A stretch of 64,000 bases of DNA, from NCBI GenBank assembly GCA_902373525.1, contig CABKMN010000001.1:124001-188000 (forward strand), written 5' to 3'. How positions within the stretch are numbered: position 1 is the stretch's first letter; each line of letters starts with the position of its first letter. The stretch comes from an uncultured Bilophila sp. GTDB taxonomy: Bacteria > Desulfobacterota > Desulfovibrionia > Desulfovibrionales > Desulfovibrionaceae. The translations under genes and the position numbers were made by a program. The notes beneath the pieces are model-generated. The model was given only the letters and a program-made list of their open reading frames with translations. It did not search any database and was not told where the DNA came from. This document shows, piece by piece, positions 50,993 through 59,535 of this stretch.

Positions 50993-52543
50993 TTACCCCC
51001 ATATCTTCAAAAGGTTATGTGCGCCTATCTCCGCCGACACATGCGCCGACAGCCAGTCCCAGAGCGCGTCGGAATGGTCCTGAAAGCTCCAGAACGCCTC
51101 GAATCGGTCACGGTGCTGTTTCGCCCATGAATGGCTGTAACGCCACTCGAAGCCGCCTTTCTCCGGCTTCACGAACAACACCGGGACGCCCTGCCAAAGC
51201 TGCCACGCCCGCCGCACGTCTTCCGGCACGTCCTCCGGACGCAGGTAATCCGGCATCGCCGCCAGAAAGCGCGTATCGGCAAGTCCCGGACTGGTCGTGC
51301 ATCTTTCCGGTCCCCCTTCCTTTTTTCTTAGAGAAGCCGGGCTTTCGGGGCTTCGCCCCTCCCCCCCCAAAAAAACAGAACCAGACGACAATGTGTCCAA
51401 CTGTACGACTTGCGGCATAAGCGAAATCGTCTCAGGCAAGCCTCCGTCCAGCCACTCCCGGATGTCCACGCCCATCTCAAAGGCGTTGCCGGGGTCTTTG
51501 CCCTCCGGCGTGGGCCAGCGCAGGCAGGCGGCATACGCGGAAAGCCACCACTCCAGCCCGGCAATCCCCGCCCCGGAGTCTTCGTAGTCGAGGGCCAGCA
51601 GGATGCGGACGGCGTCCCTGAGCTGCCCGTGCGCTACGGTATCCGGCTTGTTCCGGTTGGAGCGGATGGCCACGGCCCCCACCTGACGGCCCGACGCATG
51701 GTGGCAGAGGATGGCGTCCAGCTCGCCCTCCACGACCACGAAGGCCCGGAGGTTGGGGTTGCCGCCTTCGGGCGGGAGCAGCATCGGCTTGGAGCATGAG
51801 CCGGACAGTTCCAGATACTTCGCCGGGCGCGTTCCATCCTCTCTCTCCTCGATGTCCTGATTCGGGCGGCGAATCCGCAGGTTGATCAGCTCACCACCCT
51901 CGAACGTGGGAATCACGATGCCGCGAGGGATAAACAGCCATGTCTGGTCCTTGCCGTTCCTCTGCTTCGGCGGAAGGCCGAGGACGGAACGCGCCCGGAA
52001 CCGTCCGGGCTTGCCGTTCTCGCCAGCCAGATAGCCGAGGCGGTACGCCCGGATGACCTCTTCCGTGATGCCGCGCTTCGCCAGCCAGTTGAGCGCCTCG
52101 GGATGATTCCAGATTTCGGCCTCGGCTTCGGCCAGCAGCTTCGCCGCGTAGTTTTGCCACTTCTCCGAAGGCAGTTCCTTGACGGACGGCTGCCATGCCG
52201 CCCGTGCCTGCGGTTCCAGCGGAGCGGGACGGCGGCGGGGGCGTACAGGTATGTCCAAGATGCCCAGTTCGGCGCAGGCCTCACGGAAGCTCATACCCTC
52301 CATGTCCATCATGTACCTGATGCTGTCGCCGGCCCTGCCGCAGCGCCTGCACGAGAACACGCCGGGGATGTGGTTCTCGGTGCAGGTATGGCCAAGGTCC
52401 TTTTCCCGGTCGGGCCAGATCATGAAGCGGTCGGATTTACCGACTTCACCACCACAAATCGGGCATGGGCCATTCCAGCCATTCCCTCGGGCTTTCACGC
52501 CAGCACCGAAACGGTGCCGATACAGTTCCAACATTGTGCTCAT
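50993..52543 (-). CDS. Phage primase (CHC2 zinc finger and Toprim)
   Basis: A 516-residue primase. The N-terminal zinc ribbon has CPICGG and SCRRCGRAGD. The Toprim region has FVVVEGELDAIL (acidic motif) and LLALDYEDSGAG (DxD type). The C-terminal part is uncharacterised. It primes replication from the origin, with the SF3 helicase encoded beside it. The ATG at 52543 has only a weak ribosome binding site. Confidence 0.85.
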   Translation of the reverse strand: MSTMLELYRHRFGAGVKARGNGWNGPCPICGGEVGKSDRFMIWPDREKDLGHTCTENHIPGVFSCRRCGRAGDSIRYMMDMEGMSFREACAELGILDIPVRPRRRPAPLEPQARAAWQPSVKELPSEKWQNYAAKLLAEAEAEIWNHPEALNWLAKRGITEEVIRAYRLGYLAGENGKPGRFRARSVLGLPPKQRNGKDQTWLFIPRGIVIPTFEGGELINLRIRRPNQDIEEREDGTRPAKYLELSGSCSKPMLLPPEGGNPNLRAFVVVEGELDAILCHHASGRQVGAVAIRSNRNKPDTVAHGQLRDAVRILLALDYEDSGAGIAGLEWWLSAYAACLRWPTPEGKDPGNAFEMGVDIREWLDGGLPETISLMPQVVQLDTLSSGSVFLGGEGRSPESPASLRKKEGGPERCTTSPGLADTRFLAAMPDYLRPEDVPEDVRRAWQLWQGVPVLFVKPEKGGFEWRYSHSWAKQHRDRFEAFWSFQDHSDALWDWLSAHVSAEIGAHNLLKIWG

Positions 52544-52756
52544 AACAATCTGTCCATATCCGTCCGTTGTCTTATTTTGTTATCTACTTATTTTGTTTAT
52601 TATTTTATCAAAATGGACAGATGGACAGATATGTATGTAGAATTATATATGTGATGTGCACAGGTGGGCGCGCTACACATGAAAGAGTATGTACTTATCT
52701 GTCCATCTGTCCATTTTGACATTTGTCATTCTTTTACAGTATATTACAGATGAAGA
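52544..52756. other. Candidate replication origin with iterons
   Basis: An AT-rich gap between the primase and helicase genes. TGGACAG or its complement occurs at 52550, 52614, 52622, 52699, 52707 and 52771. Two of the copies form a perfect 23-bp inverted repeat (52609-52631 with 52696-52718) separated by 64 bases. Iterons, AT-richness and location fit an origin. Confidence 0.6.
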
Positions 52757-54469
52757 TCAGCGGACGTTTCTGGACAGATGCCGTTCTTTTTTGGCCTCTT
52801 CCTCCGCCCGACGTTCCGCAACCCTGTCCTTCCACTCCGGTTTCAGATCGATGCCGAGACGCCACGTCCCGTTGCTGCGGACCACGTCAATGTCTTTTTT
52901 ATTCAGGAGTTGCGCGAACGCCTTGGCGGAAATGCTGTACCGTTTGTCTTTGTTTTCGGCATACCAGATGCAGAAAGCCTCATGCAGCTCACCTGCCGGT
53001 ACTCGCAGAGTGTAGTTGGCGGGGTTGCTCTGATGTGTCTCCTGCTGGCAGCACTCGTTGAAAAACTGGCCGATGTCGTCCCATGTCTCCCGCTGGGCCT
53101 TCGTCCACTCCTTAACCTCCTGCGGGACCTTCAAGCCGTCGCGCAGGTACTCCATCGCCCCCTGCACCATGCGGACGAGCACCCCCTTGGCCTCGGCCTG
53201 AATCTTCTCGTCAAGATTCTTGTCCGCCTGACGCTCCCACGGCTGTTGCGGATCGTCCACGAAGGACAACCCCCATTTGACGATGTGGGCACGGCTCCAG
53301 AAGGCGGCATCGTCCGCCTTTGCCTTCGGCAGTTCGTTGGTGGTCATGATCGGGAGGTGCGTCTGGAGCCACGAGGTCATTTGCTTGTCCATCAGGCCGC
53401 GGGCCGTGATGAAGCCGCCGCCCGTGAGCTTCTTGAGCTTCGCCAAGGCGAATTTCTGCCCGTCCTCGGCCTCGTTGATCCACGCTATGCTCATGCCGCG
53501 CAGGGCCAGCACGTCAGGGGTAGGCGAAGAACTGTTCTTCGCCTGTTGCTGCTGGAGGAACATTTCAACCTGCACGTCGCCGGACAACGCCATGCCGAGG
53601 ACGTGCGTCACCAGCTTGATCAGGGTATCCTTGCCGTTGCGCCCATGCTCACCCCAAAAAATGATGAACACATGCTCCTTGCGGTCGCGGATCAGGCCGT
53701 AGCCGAGGAGCCGCCAGATGAAATCAACAAGCCGCTGGTTGCCGTCCATGCTTCGGAGCAGAAAAGCGTTCGTCTCCGGGCAGGGGTCTTCAAGCTCCAG
53801 CATGTCCGGCGCGTACTCGGTCAGGCAGGCATTCAGCAGGTAATCATCCGGGCGACCGTCACGCAGTTCTCCCGTGCGAAGATCAACAACGCCGTTCGGA
53901 CAGGGCAGGGAGTAATACTGCTTGTCGATGAAGTCCGGCATGATCAACAGGGGCTGGCGTGTCCTCCGCGTCATGACCAGCAGATCGTCCTGTCCGGTCT
54001 TGCTTCGGAGCCGATCCACCCGACGGTATCCCTTGTCGGCTATGCCCTGTATCTTTTTCCTCAAATCCTTTTCTTCATCGGAAAACGAATCGGCTTCCCG
54101 TTGCTTTTCGTCAGCGGCCTTCAAGTAATTTTCACACACGTTCTCAATCGCTTGGTGGGCTTCATTCCAGTCATCCTCACGCCAGTGGTGTCCATTCCAG
54201 ACGAGGAACCGCTCCCAATGCTTGACGTAAACGATCAGACCACGATGCAATCGGTTGTAGAGCTTGGCGTCACCGATGCCGTTCTCGTGCAGGTAGGCGA
54301 TCAGCTCATCCACGGGGATGTCGGGGGCCGTCACCTCTATGGGATGGTAGAGCGACTGGCGGAGCGTCCGATCCTGCTCTACCTTTGCAAGCATATTTTT
54401 CTCTGAGGCGTTGAGCGTTTCGGCCTCACACCGCTTTTTGACCTGCCCGGCATATTTGTTCTTTTTCAT
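52757..54469 (-). CDS. SF3 replicative helicase / P4-type primase-helicase
   Basis: A 570-residue D5/P4-family helicase. The Walker A is GEHGRNGKDTLIKL and the downstream SF3 motifs include ARGLMDKQMTSWLQTH. An N-terminal D5_N-like region precedes it. It unwinds the origin; the CHC2-Toprim primase is the partner. An iteron lies within its 3' end. Confidence 0.9.
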   Translation of the reverse strand: MKKNKYAGQVKKRCEAETLNASEKNMLAKVEQDRTLRQSLYHPIEVTAPDIPVDELIAYLHENGIGDAKLYNRLHRGLIVYVKHWERFLVWNGHHWREDDWNEAHQAIENVCENYLKAADEKQREADSFSDEEKDLRKKIQGIADKGYRRVDRLRSKTGQDDLLVMTRRTRQPLLIMPDFIDKQYYSLPCPNGVVDLRTGELRDGRPDDYLLNACLTEYAPDMLELEDPCPETNAFLLRSMDGNQRLVDFIWRLLGYGLIRDRKEHVFIIFWGEHGRNGKDTLIKLVTHVLGMALSGDVQVEMFLQQQQAKNSSSPTPDVLALRGMSIAWINEAEDGQKFALAKLKKLTGGGFITARGLMDKQMTSWLQTHLPIMTTNELPKAKADDAAFWSRAHIVKWGLSFVDDPQQPWERQADKNLDEKIQAEAKGVLVRMVQGAMEYLRDGLKVPQEVKEWTKAQRETWDDIGQFFNECCQQETHQSNPANYTLRVPAGELHEAFCIWYAENKDKRYSISAKAFAQLLNKKDIDVVRSNGTWRLGIDLKPEWKDRVAERRAEEEAKKERHLSRNVR

Positions 54470-54767
54470 TATAATACCTTAATTTTATTTGAAATAAATA
54501 TGCCAACATTTTAGGCAGCAGCTAACATCCCGGAAAGACATTCCGTTTTTCCGGGTTCGGCATTCCTTAGATCGCGACCAAAGTATGGGGTCGAACCGCC
54601 GTTGTTTTCTTCGCCGGACCGGAAGGACCCGCGAAGGGTACGGCTAGAGACTTTGCCCAAAGGACTCTTGTGGGCGCGCTTAATTTGTGAGAGGGGAAAT
54701 GGGGAGAGAGTTACCCAAGCTCTAAAAACGTTTAGGTAAGCTATAGGTAAGCTAAAATAAATTCGTA
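54470..54767. promoter_or_regulatory. Phage right-arm attachment and promoter region
   Basis: A non-coding stretch. AGGTAAGCTA stands twice (54734-54743 and 54745-54754), as near attL (5180), so these are likely arm-type integrase sites. An 8-bp stem (54529-54536 with 54548-54555) is not a terminator because no T run follows. The helicase operon promoter is likely in the AT-rich left end (54470-54510). Confidence 0.5.
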
Positions 54768-54797
54768 TTGAAATAGCGTGGCGGAATATTTTAATAT
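54768..54797 (+). promoter_or_regulatory. Phage-supplied promoter for dinB (putative)
   Basis: TTGAAA at 54768-54773 is followed after 17-18 bases by TTAATA/TAATAT at 54791-54797, 36 bases before the dinB ATG. The AGG at 54822-54824 is an acceptable ribosome binding site. The sequence belongs to the phage, so it would replace the host dinB promoter. Confidence 0.45.
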
Positions 54798-54832
54798 TTA
54801 TAAATAAAATAAATATGTTATAGGTATAAAAA

Positions 54833-56023
54833 ATGCAGAAATGGTTTATGCATGTGGACATGGACGCGTTTTACGCGTCCATTGAGCAGAAAGACCATCC
54901 CGAACTGCGCGGCAAGCCGGTTATCGTAGGCGGAGACGGCCCTCGGGGCGTCGTGAGCGCGGCGTCCTACGAAGTCCGGCGGTTCGGCGTGCATTCCGCC
55001 ATGCCGTTGGCGCAAGCATTCAAGCTCTGTCCGCATGCCGTTCTCGTTCCTGTCCGCATGTCCCGGTATATCGCCGTCTCGCACCAGATCATGGATATTC
55101 TGCGCCGATACTCCCCACTGGTCGAGCAAGCGTCCGTGGACGAAGCCTATCTCGATGCGACGGGCCTGGAGCGGCTCTTTGGTCCCGTTGAAGGCATGGC
55201 CCGCCGCATCAAGCGGGAAGTCAGAGAAGCGACGGGAGGATTGACCTGCTCCATCGGCTTGGCCCCCGTCAAGTTCCTTGCCAAAATCGCTTCCGATCTG
55301 GACAAGCCGGACGGCCTCAGCATCCTCTATCCCGACAGGGTGGAGGGCTTTCTCCGTTCGCTTCCGGTGGAACAGATTCCCGGCGTGGGAAAGGCCATGC
55401 GGCAGGCGATTCAGGAACTGGCGGTCCGCACGTGCGGCGATGTGCTGCGGTATCCCGAAGCGTTCTGGGAGCGGCGTTTCGGCAAAGCCGGCGTCACGCT
55501 CCACGAGCGGGCGCAGGGCATCGATCCCCGCGCCGTGGAACCGTTTACGCCGCCCAAGTCCGAAAGCGCCGAAACGACGTTTGATGCCGATACCCAAGAC
55601 ATCGCCTTCCTCAAAAGCTGGCTGTTCCGACACGCGGACCGTGTGGGCCGTAGGCTTCGGAAACAACACCTTCAGGGGCGAGTGATCACGTTGAAACTCA
55701 AATACGCCGATTTTCGCACCATCACACGGCGGGTAACGCTTGAGGCCCCCGTCTGCACTACGGAATCCATTTATGAAACCGCGTGCTCCCTGCTGGATCA
55801 CGTCCGGCTGGAAGGCAAAGTACGCCTCATCGGGCTTGGCGTTTCCGGCTTCGACAACCAACCGCGTCAGCTTTCCCTTCTTCTCGGGGAAAAGCCGGAT
55901 CGCGAGAAACGCCGCGCCAAGCTGGACAACGTCATGGACAAGCTGCAAGACAAATTCGGGAAAACCTCCGTTGTGCGCGGGCGACTGTTTCAGCCACCGG
56001 CCAAATCAAAGACTCGGCCCTGA
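54833..56023 (+). CDS. dinB: DNA polymerase IV (DinB), 5' end rebuilt by the prophage
   Basis: A 396-residue Y-family polymerase for translesion synthesis. Metal-binding residues D9 and D11 (HVDMDAFYASIE) and D103/E104 (SVDEAYLDAT) are present, as are the helix-hairpin-helix (QIPGVGKAM) and little-finger region. The first three codons (MQK) come from phage DNA; the host version reads MQR (5006-5014). The gene is therefore intact but its 5' control region is not the original. Confidence 0.95.
   Translation: MQKWFMHVDMDAFYASIEQKDHPELRGKPVIVGGDGPRGVVSAASYEVRRFGVHSAMPLAQAFKLCPHAVLVPVRMSRYIAVSHQIMDILRRYSPLVEQASVDEAYLDATGLERLFGPVEGMARRIKREVREATGGLTCSIGLAPVKFLAKIASDLDKPDGLSILYPDRVEGFLRSLPVEQIPGVGKAMRQAIQELAVRTCGDVLRYPEAFWERRFGKAGVTLHERAQGIDPRAVEPFTPPKSESAETTFDADTQDIAFLKSWLFRHADRVGRRLRKQHLQGRVITLKLKYADFRTITRRVTLEAPVCTTESIYETACSLLDHVRLEGKVRLIGLGVSGFDNQPRQLSLLLGEKPDREKRRAKLDNVMDKLQDKFGKTSVVRGRLFQPPAKSKTRP
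54842..54867 (+). other. attR core (26-bp direct repeat)
   Basis: Identical to 5015-5040. Phage sequence lies to the left and host dinB to the right. It lies within dinB codons 4-12. Confidence 0.9.
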
Positions 56024-56166
56024 ACCCTGCCCCTCTGCACGGCGGTACTCCTTATCGAAAAAACCTTCCTCCTGAGACGGTTTACCGCCCTTTTCCTCCC
56101 GTTCCCCACAGGATACCCCTCCGTACCACTTCCTTTCTCTCCGCCTCGCTGGTATACTCTCCCGCC

Positions 56167-57285
56167 ATGAACATCATTATTATGAACAATCGTGCCAGTT
56201 TTTTGGTCAGCTTCTGGAGCATGCTCATAGCGCTTCTCAAAGAAAAAGGGCATGCCGTTACCTGCCTCGTTCCGGCGGGTGATCCTGAAGCCGAAGCGAC
56301 GCTTCAGAGCCTCGGGGCGCGCATCCGGAATTTTCCTTTGGACAACAAAGGATTGAATCCCGTTCACGACCTGAAGACCTGCCTTGCTCTGTACAAGGTG
56401 TTCCGCGAGGAGCGGGCCGACATCCTGTATGCCTCAACCATCAAATCGGTCATCTACGGCGTCCCTATGGCCGCCCTCGCGGGCATCAAGGCCCGGTACG
56501 CCATGATCACCGGACTGGGATACATGTTTGAGGCCGACAGTCCCGTCAAAAAGCTGCTCACATGCGTCGCCTCCCTGCTCTACCGCATCTCCCTTTCGTT
56601 TGCCGACGCGGTTTTTTTCCAGAACTCGGACGATGTCCGTACCTTTCGGGAATGGCATTGCCTGCCCGGCGACGCCCATGTCGTCATGACCAAGGGCACG
56701 GGGGTGGACATCGACAAGTTCGCCGTCGAACCGCAACCCCGAGGTGTTCCCACCTTTCTGCTCGTGGGCCGTCTTCTTGAAGCCAAGGGCCTGTACGAAT
56801 ACGCGGAGGCGGCCAGACTGGTCAAAAAAGCGCACCCGGAAGTCCGGTTCCAATTGCTGGGAGCTCCCGAAACGTCCCGCGGCGGCGTCCCCATGCAAAC
56901 AATCAAAGAATGGGAACGGGAAGGCGTCATCGAGTATCTCGGGGTGACGCGCGACGTACGCCCGTATGTGGGACAGGCCAATGTGGTCGTCCTGCCTTCG
57001 TGGCGGGAAGGTCTGCCGTGTTCGCTTATGGAAGCCATGAGCATGGGGCGGGCCATTGTGGCGACCGACGTTCCGGGATGCCGGGACGTGGTCAGCGAAG
57101 GGCGCAACGGGTTCCTCGTACCCGTCCGGACCCCGGAAGCGCTCGCGAAGGCTCTGGAGGCGTTTTTGGAGGACGACGCTCTGGCGGCCCGTATGGGACA
57201 GGAAGGACGGGCCATTGCGGAAACAGAACTCGATGCCCGCAAGGCTGCCGATCTTATTCTCAAGGTCATGAAACTGGTTTCATAA
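56167..57285 (+). CDS. Group 1 glycosyltransferase
   Basis: A 372-residue GT4-type glycosyltransferase. The N-terminal half has VPAGDPEAEATLQSLG; the C-terminal nucleotide-sugar domain has LLVGRLLEAKGLYEYAEA, and the E-x7-E region is at LPSWREGLPCSLMEAMSMGR. It transfers a sugar from an activated donor, probably to a lipid-linked surface glycan. It precedes the priming sugar transferase by 24 bases, so they form an operon. The start has no strong ribosome binding site. Confidence 0.85.
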   Translation: MNIIIMNNRASFLVSFWSMLIALLKEKGHAVTCLVPAGDPEAEATLQSLGARIRNFPLDNKGLNPVHDLKTCLALYKVFREERADILYASTIKSVIYGVPMAALAGIKARYAMITGLGYMFEADSPVKKLLTCVASLLYRISLSFADAVFFQNSDDVRTFREWHCLPGDAHVVMTKGTGVDIDKFAVEPQPRGVPTFLLVGRLLEAKGLYEYAEAARLVKKAHPEVRFQLLGAPETSRGGVPMQTIKEWEREGVIEYLGVTRDVRPYVGQANVVVLPSWREGLPCSLMEAMSMGRAIVATDVPGCRDVVSEGRNGFLVPVRTPEALAKALEAFLEDDALAARMGQEGRAIAETELDARKAADLILKVMKLVS

Positions 57286-57309
57286 CAGAGGATTCACTGG
57301 AGGTTTCCC

Positions 57310-58659
57310 TTGCTTATCAGCGGTTATCGCAGAGGGCTGTTCAAGGTGCTGGATGCGGTGTGCATCCTCGTCGCCCTTGGCATCACCGGGTGGTTCACGC
57401 TGCCCGCCGATCTTTCCGTTCTGGACGACTACACCGGGGCGTCGCTTTTCACCGTCGCGTCCTATCTTTTCTTTTTCTATGTGCTGGATGCCTACAACAT
57501 CGGCGCGGAGGATTTCCGGGACACGGTAGGCCGGGTGCTGGTCGCCTTCTTCCTCGGTGCGGTGGCGTCCGCCACGGCCTTCTACGCCTTCCAGAACTGG
57601 CGCTTCGATCGTGAAACCCTGATTCTGCTGTTCACCCTGTGCTTCGTGTTCTGCCTCGGCTGGCGCGCGCTCTACTACAAGCACATCGGACGATTCGTGC
57701 ACAAGCCCAGAGTGCTTCTCGTCGGAACGGACCGGGAGGGCAAGGTACGCCAGACGCTTGCCGAATCCCTGAGCGATGCGGATATCGTGGGCTATGTGGG
57801 CGACTGTGACAACGACCGGGAAATTCCCTATCTGGGGACGCCCATGCAGGTCGAGGAAATTGCCAGACTGCAAAAGGTCACCATGATCGTCCTCCTGCCC
57901 GACGCCCCCATCGATGAGGACATCGCTACGGAATTGCTCCATGCCAAACTGCACGGGCAGATGATTGTGGACGTGCGTTCCTTCTGTGAACACATGGTTC
58001 ACCGGCTTCCCGTCTCTCAGATCAGTTCGGAATGGCTGCTCACGGAAGAGGGATTTTCCCTCAATACCCGTGGCTCCCTCCGCCGTGTGAAACGGGCTCT
58101 GGACCTTTCCGCCGCGTTGGCCCTGCTGGTCTGCACGTCGCCGATCATGCTCCTGACCGCCATCGCCATCCGCATCGAATCTCCGGGTCCCCTCATCTAC
58201 AAACAACGCCGCGTCGGTCTGTTCGGACAGGACTTCACCGTATACAAATTCCGCTCCATGCGTACCGACGCCGAAAAGAACGGTGCCGTATGGGCCATGA
58301 AGTCCGACCCCCGCGTCACCAAGGTGGGCCGCATCATCCGCAAGACCCGCATCGACGAGCTTCCGCAGTTGTGGAACGTGCTCAAGGGCGAAATGAGCCT
58401 CATCGGCCCCCGTCCCGAACGGCCCGAATTCGTCCGCGATCTTGAAAAGGAAATACCGTTCTACAGCCTGCGCCACGCCGTCAAACCGGGCGTTACCGGC
58501 TGGGCGCAGGTCTGCTATCCGTACGGCTCGTCCGTGGAGGACTCCCGCCGCAAACTGGAATACGATCTGTACTACGCCAAAAACATGTCCATCCTGCTCG
58601 ACATCCGGATTATCCTCAAAACCATCGGCGTCGTCCTCTTCCCCAAGGGCGCCCGCTGA
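57310..58659 (+). CDS. Undecaprenyl-phosphate sugar phosphotransferase (WcaJ/WbaP type)
   Basis: A 449-residue polyprenol-phosphate hexose-1-phosphate transferase. Four or five N-terminal membrane helices and a Rossmann-like middle domain precede the catalytic bacterial sugar transferase domain (GPLIYKQRRVG, YKFRSM, RIDELPQLWNVLKGEMSLIG). It starts surface polysaccharide repeat units on undecaprenyl phosphate. The start is TTG at 57310 with GGAGG six bases upstream. Confidence 0.9.
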   Translation: MLISGYRRGLFKVLDAVCILVALGITGWFTLPADLSVLDDYTGASLFTVASYLFFFYVLDAYNIGAEDFRDTVGRVLVAFFLGAVASATAFYAFQNWRFDRETLILLFTLCFVFCLGWRALYYKHIGRFVHKPRVLLVGTDREGKVRQTLAESLSDADIVGYVGDCDNDREIPYLGTPMQVEEIARLQKVTMIVLLPDAPIDEDIATELLHAKLHGQMIVDVRSFCEHMVHRLPVSQISSEWLLTEEGFSLNTRGSLRRVKRALDLSAALALLVCTSPIMLLTAIAIRIESPGPLIYKQRRVGLFGQDFTVYKFRSMRTDAEKNGAVWAMKSDPRVTKVGRIIRKTRIDELPQLWNVLKGEMSLIGPRPERPEFVRDLEKEIPFYSLRHAVKPGVTGWAQVCYPYGSSVEDSRRKLEYDLYYAKNMSILLDIRIILKTIGVVLFPKGAR

Positions 58660-58684
58660 TACCCCTTTATATTTCAGCACAGCC

Positions 58685-58720
58685 GCCCTCTCTCGGTCCC
58701 GCCGGGAGAGGGCTCTTTTT
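58685..58720 (+). terminator. Rho-independent terminator after the sugar transferase
   Basis: A 12-position stem (58685-58696 with 58702-58713, one G-T pair) followed by CTTTTT. It lies 26 bases after the stop. Confidence 0.9.
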
Positions 58721-58898
58721 CAATGAGCCGGTTGACGCGGCGTTTGATCGCACAGGGCGTTTCCATTCTACAAGTGATATCATCTGATCAAGGAGAATCC
58801 ATTGAAAACGCCATCCCAGCATCCCCCTTTCCAAAGGGCAGCGACGCACAGCGTTTGAGAGACTGGCCTTTCCATCCAAAATCAGCTATCGTCCGGGT
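58721..58898 (+). promoter_or_regulatory. Leader of the ynbA-like operon with possible leader peptide
   Basis: A 178-base gap. AAGGAG at 58790-58795 precedes a TTG that opens an 18-codon frame (58802-58858). This could be a leader peptide, but its composition does not prove translation. Confidence 0.25.
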
Positions 58899-59501
58899 AT
58901 GATCAGCATCTATCATGTGAAACCGGCGTTTCAGGCGTTGCTCCGTCCCGCCGTGGCCCGTCTCGCGGATAAGGGCGTTACGGCGAATCAGGTAACCTGC
59001 GCCGCCCTGCTCGTATCCGTCCTGCTCGGCGGGGGCCTGTACTTCCGCCCCCTTCCCATCCTCTTCCTGCTTCTGCCGGTCTGGATGCTGCTGCGAATGG
59101 CCCTGAACGCGATGGACGGCATGCTTGCCCGCGAATACGGGCAAAAAACCGTGCTCGGATGCTATCTGAACGAACTGGCGGACATCATTTCCGACGCGGC
59201 GCTGTATCTGCCGTTCGTGCGGCTGCCGGAGTTCGGAGCCCCCGCCGTCCTGCTGTTCATCTTTCTGGGTGCGCTCTCGGAAACGGCGGGGATACTCGGG
59301 CCGTTGGCGGGCGCTTCGCGGCGTTACGACGGCCCCCTCGGCAAGAGCGACCGGGCCGCGGCCATCGGTATTCTCGGGCTCATGGCCGCCTGCTTCCCCG
59401 TACCCGTTGTCTTCACATGGGCATTTCCCGTTCTGAACCTGCTCCTTTGCCTCACCATCGCCAACCGCATCCGGCAGGGCATCACCGAAACGAAGGGATA
59501 A
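58899..59501 (+). CDS. CDP-alcohol phosphatidyltransferase (YnbA-like)
   Basis: A 200-residue membrane enzyme with about five helices. The CDP-alcohol signature is in NAMDGMLAREYGQKT, then G-x3-D...D (LNELADIISD); the first aspartate of the usual DxxDG is an asparagine, so activity or substrate may differ. It is followed 34 bases later by a hydrolase/methyltransferase gene, as in E. coli ynbA-ynbB-ynbC. Confidence 0.75.
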   Translation: MISIYHVKPAFQALLRPAVARLADKGVTANQVTCAALLVSVLLGGGLYFRPLPILFLLLPVWMLLRMALNAMDGMLAREYGQKTVLGCYLNELADIISDAALYLPFVRLPEFGAPAVLLFIFLGALSETAGILGPLAGASRRYDGPLGKSDRAAAIGILGLMAACFPVPVVFTWAFPVLNLLLCLTIANRIRQGITETKG

Positions 59502-59535
59502 CACCCCGGTATCGTCCGCCGCCACCGGAGGTCTC

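Larger units (their letters stand above)
5015..54867. mobile_element. Complete prophage: P2-like contractile tail, lambda-like head, inserted in dinB
   Basis: The element is bounded by a 26-bp perfect direct repeat and is about 49.8 kb from core to core. It encodes a tyrosine integrase beside attL, a divergent repressor/Cro-type switch, primase and SF3 helicase, terminase, portal, protease, decoration and capsid proteins of lambda type, a lysis cassette, and sheath, tube, tape measure and baseplate proteins of P2 type. No structural gene is visibly broken, so it may be inducible. Virion type would be a myovirus. Confidence 0.95.

Noticed and set aside
54580..54620. A GGTTCGA-like T-arm suggesting a tRNA near attR
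   Set aside because: The seven-base loop lacks a complementary five-base stem and no acceptor, D or anticodon arms can be formed around it.
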